This document shows, piece after piece, positions 16,678-20,085 of a stretch of 20,085 nt of DNA. A program made the translations under genes and the position numbers. This DNA is from Aurantiochytrium sp. KH105 (taxonomy: Eukaryota; Sar; Bigyra; Thraustochytrida; Thraustochytriidae): NCBI GenBank assembly GCA_003116975.1, contig BGKB01000310.1, positions 1-20,085 of the forward strand, given 5' to 3'. The notes under the pieces were generated by a model. It was not told the DNA's origin and did not search any database. It saw only the letters and a program-made list of their open reading frames with translations. Within the stretch, counting starts at the first letter, position 1. Every line of letters starts with the position of its first letter.

Positions 16678-17805
16678 ATGGCTGAAGAAGGCGGCCTCAC
16701 GGCGCCCATCACAGACGCCCCGCCCCCCGGCGTTTATTCTTCTGGACTGACTGTGGCAGGCATCTCTGCCACCAAAGTCGTTCTTGGCTTGGTCGCGGTG
16801 GCCGTCATCGGCACGGCCACTGGTGTTGTGCTTACGACTCGCTCAGGCGCAACGGTTGTCTCCTCAGAAGACGAGATCTCGACAGTCGTCTCGACACCAG
16901 GACCCACTGCAAGCCCATCGTTCGATAATTTTTCCTTCGAACCCACACCCTGGGCGCCCACGCCAGAACCAACCGCGCCAACCTTGGCGCCAGTGCCAAC
17001 AATGGCACCAGTCCCTGTGCCAACATTGGCACCAACACCAGAGCCCACCCAAGAGCCAACACCAGAGCCCACCCAAGAGCCAACCCAAGAGCCAACGCAA
17101 GAGCCAACGCCGGAGCCGACGCCGCGACCGACCGTAAACACAACGACTGTCGAAGTCATTGAGTCCTGTACCCAAGATGTCATGATGTACATTGATGTAT
17201 CGAATTCCATCAGCAGTGGAGAAGAAGAAAATGAGCGTGCATTTGCAATCGAGATGGTTACACAGCTCTTCGACAATAGCGAGACTTCGGAATCCGTGCG
17301 TGTAGGCATCAAGTTCTACCAAAAAGAATTCCTCACTCGTCGCATCAACCTTAACAATGACGATGCCGCCGACGAAGAGAAAATCATCGATTTTCTCGAG
17401 GACGATTTCAACACAGGTGGGTACACCTTTACGTGGAAGGTATTCGAGGACGCCCTCGATATCTTGCAAAATCCATCTGACAAGACACACTTCAACAGAT
17501 CGACTGGCGAAGGATTTAGCATTATAGTGCTCTCAGACGGCAATCCACAGAGGAAAAATTCCGATATTGAAACGGCGAGAGAAGACACCGTCAAAGCGCG
17601 CGACGAAGTTTTTGACGCCTTCCCAAAGGTGAAAGTCTATTGCTTTGCTCCAAATCAGCTCGATGACGATGCTACCGCCTTTTACATGGACCTGTGTGAT
17701 GGTTATTGGTCTCGTGGCGGCGACTCGTACTGGGAAACAGCTGCTGAAGCGGCTGTTTCTGTCACATCCAAGGTTTGCACGAAAACGACAATTGTCACCA
17801 CCTAG
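16678..17805 (+). CDS. Type II membrane protein with Pro/Thr stalk and vWA domain
   Basis: This 375-aa protein has an ATG in good context (aaacaATGgct). A short N-terminal segment (1-30) precedes one hydrophobic helix (about 33-53, KVVLGLVAVAVIGTATGVVL) with no cleavable-signal look, so an uncleaved anchor with the C-terminus outside is likely. Residues 75-152 form a Pro/Thr/Glu stalk of repeats such as APTPEPT and QEPTQEPT, probably O-glycosylated. Residues 163-367 are a von Willebrand factor A domain with a complete metal-ion-dependent adhesion site: D173-x-S175-x-S177 (YIDVSNSIS), T250 in GGYTFT and D287 in VLSDGNP. Cys164, Cys322, Cys340 and Cys367 may form disulfides. Such vWA ectodomains usually bind extracellular ligands, so the role is likely adhesion or cell-surface/matrix contact (inference). 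It stops at TAG, 17803-17805. The architecture is clear; the ligand is unknown. Confidence 0.9.
   Translation: MAEEGGLTAPITDAPPPGVYSSGLTVAGISATKVVLGLVAVAVIGTATGVVLTTRSGATVVSSEDEISTVVSTPGPTASPSFDNFSFEPTPWAPTPEPTAPTLAPVPTMAPVPVPTLAPTPEPTQEPTPEPTQEPTQEPTQEPTPEPTPRPTVNTTTVEVIESCTQDVMMYIDVSNSISSGEEENERAFAIEMVTQLFDNSETSESVRVGIKFYQKEFLTRRINLNNDDAADEEKIIDFLEDDFNTGGYTFTWKVFEDALDILQNPSDKTHFNRSTGEGFSIIVLSDGNPQRKNSDIETAREDTVKARDEVFDAFPKVKVYCFAPNQLDDDATAFYMDLCDGYWSRGGDSYWETAAEAAVSVTSKVCTKTTIVTT
17041..17130 (+). repeat. In-frame minisatellite encoding Gln-Glu-Pro-Thr units
   Basis: Repeated 12-bp units of the type caagagccaacc, plus longer 24-bp compound units, encode QEPT/PEPT repeats in the stalk of the vWA protein. 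Length polymorphism is likely, and the reading frame is preserved because the unit is a multiple of three. Confidence 0.82.
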
Positions 17806-18211
17806 CTAACACCACAGGGCAGCAGCTGAGAAGTATCATGCTTATCTACCATCTTGCCTCTTCTGGCTTTGTAGACTGTTGATTATATCTTCCTTTCTCT
17901 TTGTTTTTGAGATCCCCGCTTCTCGCTGTCTTTATCCCCAGACGATCTATTCTCAGTCATGGCCTGACACGAGGAGAATAGAAAATAAAGAACGGGCGCG
18001 CCATTTAATCGCCCAAGACACGCCGCGAGACGACCCACTCAAGGATGAAGCCCAAGGCCTCCTCAGGTTTGCAACAGAAAAAAGTGACTATGGGTGTTGA
18101 CTCGGGGACTCAGACTCGGACCGCCATAAGAATAACGGTCAAACTAGCAAACAGTGCACAGGCCAACAAAATCAATCGCGCGCCAACACATGATCGTGCA
18201 ACGCAGCAAGC
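17806..18211. other. Intergenic region between the vWA gene and the mobile-element ORF
   Basis: This 406-bp stretch has an AATAAA at 17984-17989, about 180 bp after the vWA stop, as a possible polyadenylation signal. Beyond it lies presumed 5' flank of the mobile element, with stops in all plus frames. No clear terminal inverted repeat was identified by eye. Confidence 0.55.
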
Positions 18212-20085
18212 ATGGACCGTCACGGTCGGGTGCGCCGACGACGGAGTATGGGGACGAGAAACAACACGATGAAGCTGACAACGAAGATGAGTGGGAGCAG
18301 TATGGAGAGGATTCAGAATCGTCTTGTTGAAGCAGAACGAAAGCTTCGAGCCAAAGGCCTTACTGGCGTGGGCATGAAGCCCATAGATAGTACAAACTCG
18401 GTATTGTCATTAGAATCATCAACGAGGCCAAATCTCGAACGGGAAGAACGAGACACGTCAAGCGATGAAGAAAGTGACGAGGAAAACAGAGCAGCTGCGA
18501 CTCGCGGAAGACGTCAAATGGCATGTCGCCGCAGGGCAACAAGGACCAGCTCTAACCGCTGTCTTGAAGCCACCGAAAGTCTTCTCTCAGGGAGCGATCT
18601 CGATGTTAGCAGGGATGAAAGTGGGGATAGTGGCGACGACAAGAGCTACAAAAGTGATGATAGCGACGACAACAACGATGCTGAAAGCAGCGACAGCATG
18701 AAGAGCAACGAAGACAGTGACAGTGAGGACAGGGAAGACGACAACGCTGGAGCCGTGCGGTCCTTTCAAGAGCGGCAACGCACGTTTCTTCGTCGCGTTT
18801 TCAGAACCTGGTTCATGAAGCCGATCACCAGAAAAACGGGCGTTCACCAGGACCCTCTTAGTTTGGGAAAGAAGAACGAGTCGAAGGTGCTTGCTGCGCT
18901 TCCGACGACCATTCTTAGTCTCACCGATGGGCGGCTCCGAATATCGTGCATCCGCACGTACGGCTTGCTGACCCGCCGAGACGACACTTTCCTTGCGGAT
19001 TCACCCGATGGGGCTGGTGTGCTGCTTTGTACTCGCGGCTCGCTCGAGGAAAGCGATGCGGACAGTCTCGAAGGAACCATGCCGGACTGCAACCAGTTGG
19101 AGAAATATGTGTTCGCTCTGGAAATTAAGACCGCGACAGTGCGGTCTTCGGAGACGGCTCTCGATGAGCGGATTTCTCGACAAGGTCTGTTTCGAGAATG
19201 CGACGCGGGTACACAGGACTTCAAAGATCTTGTGCCAAATGCATCCTATCGTGCACAATGTGCACATCATGCAGCTGTTTTGGATGCACCATGCACACTT
19301 CTAGTGTACGCAGATACGGTCGATATCCGGCAAATTGTGATCGTCAGATTTTCATCGTCACAGCGCCAGGCCTGGAGGCTCTACTTTTCATCCCTCGCCA
19401 AAGAGTACCTTGGCTTCATTTACTCTGATGCTCAGGAGCCCGTTCCAGACATTGCCGAGGACTACAGCGAGCACCTCGGTTTTGCACAAGACCATCACAC
19501 CGTAGAGATATACCTGCAGCTCTGGCGCAAGTACAGTATCGACGTCATTTCCAATGGGACTCCACCGCCGGCCCGGAAACTTATCCCTATCACAGGTTCT
19601 TTCTGGAACCACATGATGGGAGGAGTGGACACTGTGCGAAAGACGTTATCAGGTCGCGCGCGGCGGACTTCGCGTTTGACTCCAAATGCGATCATGTTCT
19701 CAACATGGTTCGAATATGCGCTCTACAATTGCTTTCGTGCCTACCAGCTGACAGAAAATAGGGACTTTATACGCACGTGCAACTCTTGGGAGTCATGGAT
19801 GTCGCGCAAGAAAGGTATCTCATTTGAGAAATTCCTGGAAAAGCTACGCATCAGCTTGAACGAGCTGGAATCAGCGCTAAATGTGATGTTCAAAGGAACC
19901 AGAGCGGATGCGAACGAGCTCGAAGATCCGCCTGAAGAGGTTCCGAATCCGAGAGCACCTGGATATCGAGCCACGCGTCTCCCTGAGATTTTGTCAAACC
20001 GAGCACAGGGCAAGCACATGCAATTGCTGCAAGCTAAAGCTCGTGCGTGCACTATATGCTGCACTAAGTGCGAAAAGGGTCAAAA
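18212..20085 (+). CDS. Mobile-element protein: YqaJ-like nuclease plus piggyBac-type C-terminus (partial)
   Basis: The frame opens after TGA at 18191-18193, with the first ATG at 18212 (alternatives at 18302 and others), and runs off the right edge, 624 residues visible. Residues 60-190 are polar and Ser/Asp/Glu-rich. Residues about 200-410 carry a PD-(D/E)XK nuclease of the YqaJ/lambda-exonuclease type: E223 in GKKNES, D266 in DSPDG, E304-I-K306 in LEIKT, and Q349 in YRAQCAHH, with the usual spacing. Residues 465-550 resemble the C-terminal part of piggyBac (PGBD) transposases: NHMMGGVDTVRK (GGVD at 470-473) followed by an FSTWFEYALYNCFRAYQL helix. The last residues (ACTICCTKCEKG) look like the start of the Cys-rich zinc domain that ends PGBD proteins. 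The upstream transposase segment with the first two catalytic Asp residues was not seen. GC content is lower than in the cellular genes. The element is probably mobile or formerly mobile DNA. Confidence 0.75.
   Translation, partial: MDRHGRVRRRRSMGTRNNTMKLTTKMSGSSMERIQNRLVEAERKLRAKGLTGVGMKPIDSTNSVLSLESSTRPNLEREERDTSSDEESDEENRAAATRGRRQMACRRRATRTSSNRCLEATESLLSGSDLDVSRDESGDSGDDKSYKSDDSDDNNDAESSDSMKSNEDSDSEDREDDNAGAVRSFQERQRTFLRRVFRTWFMKPITRKTGVHQDPLSLGKKNESKVLAALPTTILSLTDGRLRISCIRTYGLLTRRDDTFLADSPDGAGVLLCTRGSLEESDADSLEGTMPDCNQLEKYVFALEIKTATVRSSETALDERISRQGLFRECDAGTQDFKDLVPNASYRAQCAHHAAVLDAPCTLLVYADTVDIRQIVIVRFSSSQRQAWRLYFSSLAKEYLGFIYSDAQEPVPDIAEDYSEHLGFAQDHHTVEIYLQLWRKYSIDVISNGTPPPARKLIPITGSFWNHMMGGVDTVRKTLSGRARRTSRLTPNAIMFSTWFEYALYNCFRAYQLTENRDFIRTCNSWESWMSRKKGISFEKFLEKLRISLNELESALNVMFKGTRADANELEDPPEEVPNPRAPGYRATRLPEILSNRAQGKHMQLLQAKARACTICCTKCEKGQ

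Noticed and set aside
15782..16685. Overlapping open frames of 256 and 298 codons on opposite strands
   Set aside because: Both are repetitive, Arg/Ala/Ser/Cys-rich readings of GCAA arrays and GC-rich DNA. At least one lacks an ATG, and no conserved domain is visible.
18005..18008. TTAA as left end of the piggyBac-like element
   Set aside because: The bases after it do not begin with the CCC-type end usual for piggyBac elements, and no partner end is in the window.
1..20085. CRISPR arrays, rRNA or tRNA genes
   Set aside because: No spaced direct-repeat array, no rRNA-like sequence and no convincing tRNA T-loop with cloverleaf partners was seen by eye. A covariance search could still find a diverged RNA gene.

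Overview
This window looks like nuclear DNA from a GC-rich, intron-poor unicellular eukaryote. The genes are eukaryotic: a 20S proteasome beta-1 subunit, a ubiquitin E1, an eEF1A-type lysine methyltransferase and a PUB-domain protein. They sit hundreds of bases apart, have no operon structure, and all but one are uninterrupted. One short GT-AG intron with a CTAAC branch-like site can be read in the methyltransferase gene. The gene style, including a membrane-anchored vWA protein with a Pro/Thr stalk, would fit a thraustochytrid or related stramenopile. That assignment is an inference and is not proven by the sequence.

Layout, left to right. 161-1732 (-) is an unrecognised 523-aa protein. 1733-5799 is a 4-kb stretch with no supported gene, rich in simple repeats and purine or pyrimidine tracts. 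5800-6444 (+) is proteasome beta-1. 6827-8260 (+) is a PUB-domain plus degenerate CW-zinc-finger protein with a poly-serine tail. 8352-9187 (-) is a two-exon EEF1AKMT4/METTL13-like methyltransferase. 9501-10970 (-) is a leucine-rich-repeat protein with a possible F-box-like N-terminus. It is divergent from 11553-15068 (+), the ubiquitin-activating enzyme UBA1. 15069-16677 is another repeat-rich non-coding stretch. 16678-17805 (+) is a type II membrane vWA protein. 18212 to the right edge (+) is an open, truncated mobile-element ORF.

Functional theme. Three of the central genes belong to the ubiquitin-proteasome-Cdc48 world: UBA1 starts ubiquitylation, PUB domains dock on p97/Cdc48, and beta-1 is a proteolytic subunit. 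The LRR protein may be a fourth if its F-box-like segment is real. They are not co-transcribed as a unit, since the strands differ, so this is loose clustering at most.

The most unusual item is the right-hand ORF. It joins an acidic N-terminus, a complete YqaJ/lambda-exonuclease-type PD-(D/E)XK nuclease motif set and the C-terminal part of a piggyBac-type transposase (GGVD motif, start of a Cys-rich domain). The part of the DDE core that would carry the first two catalytic aspartates was not seen. Other points of interest are the PUB-CW fusion with a lost methyl-lysine cage, a stop codon lying inside a 33-bp tandem duplication, and a two-start arrangement in UBA1 that could give forms with and without a nuclear localisation signal.
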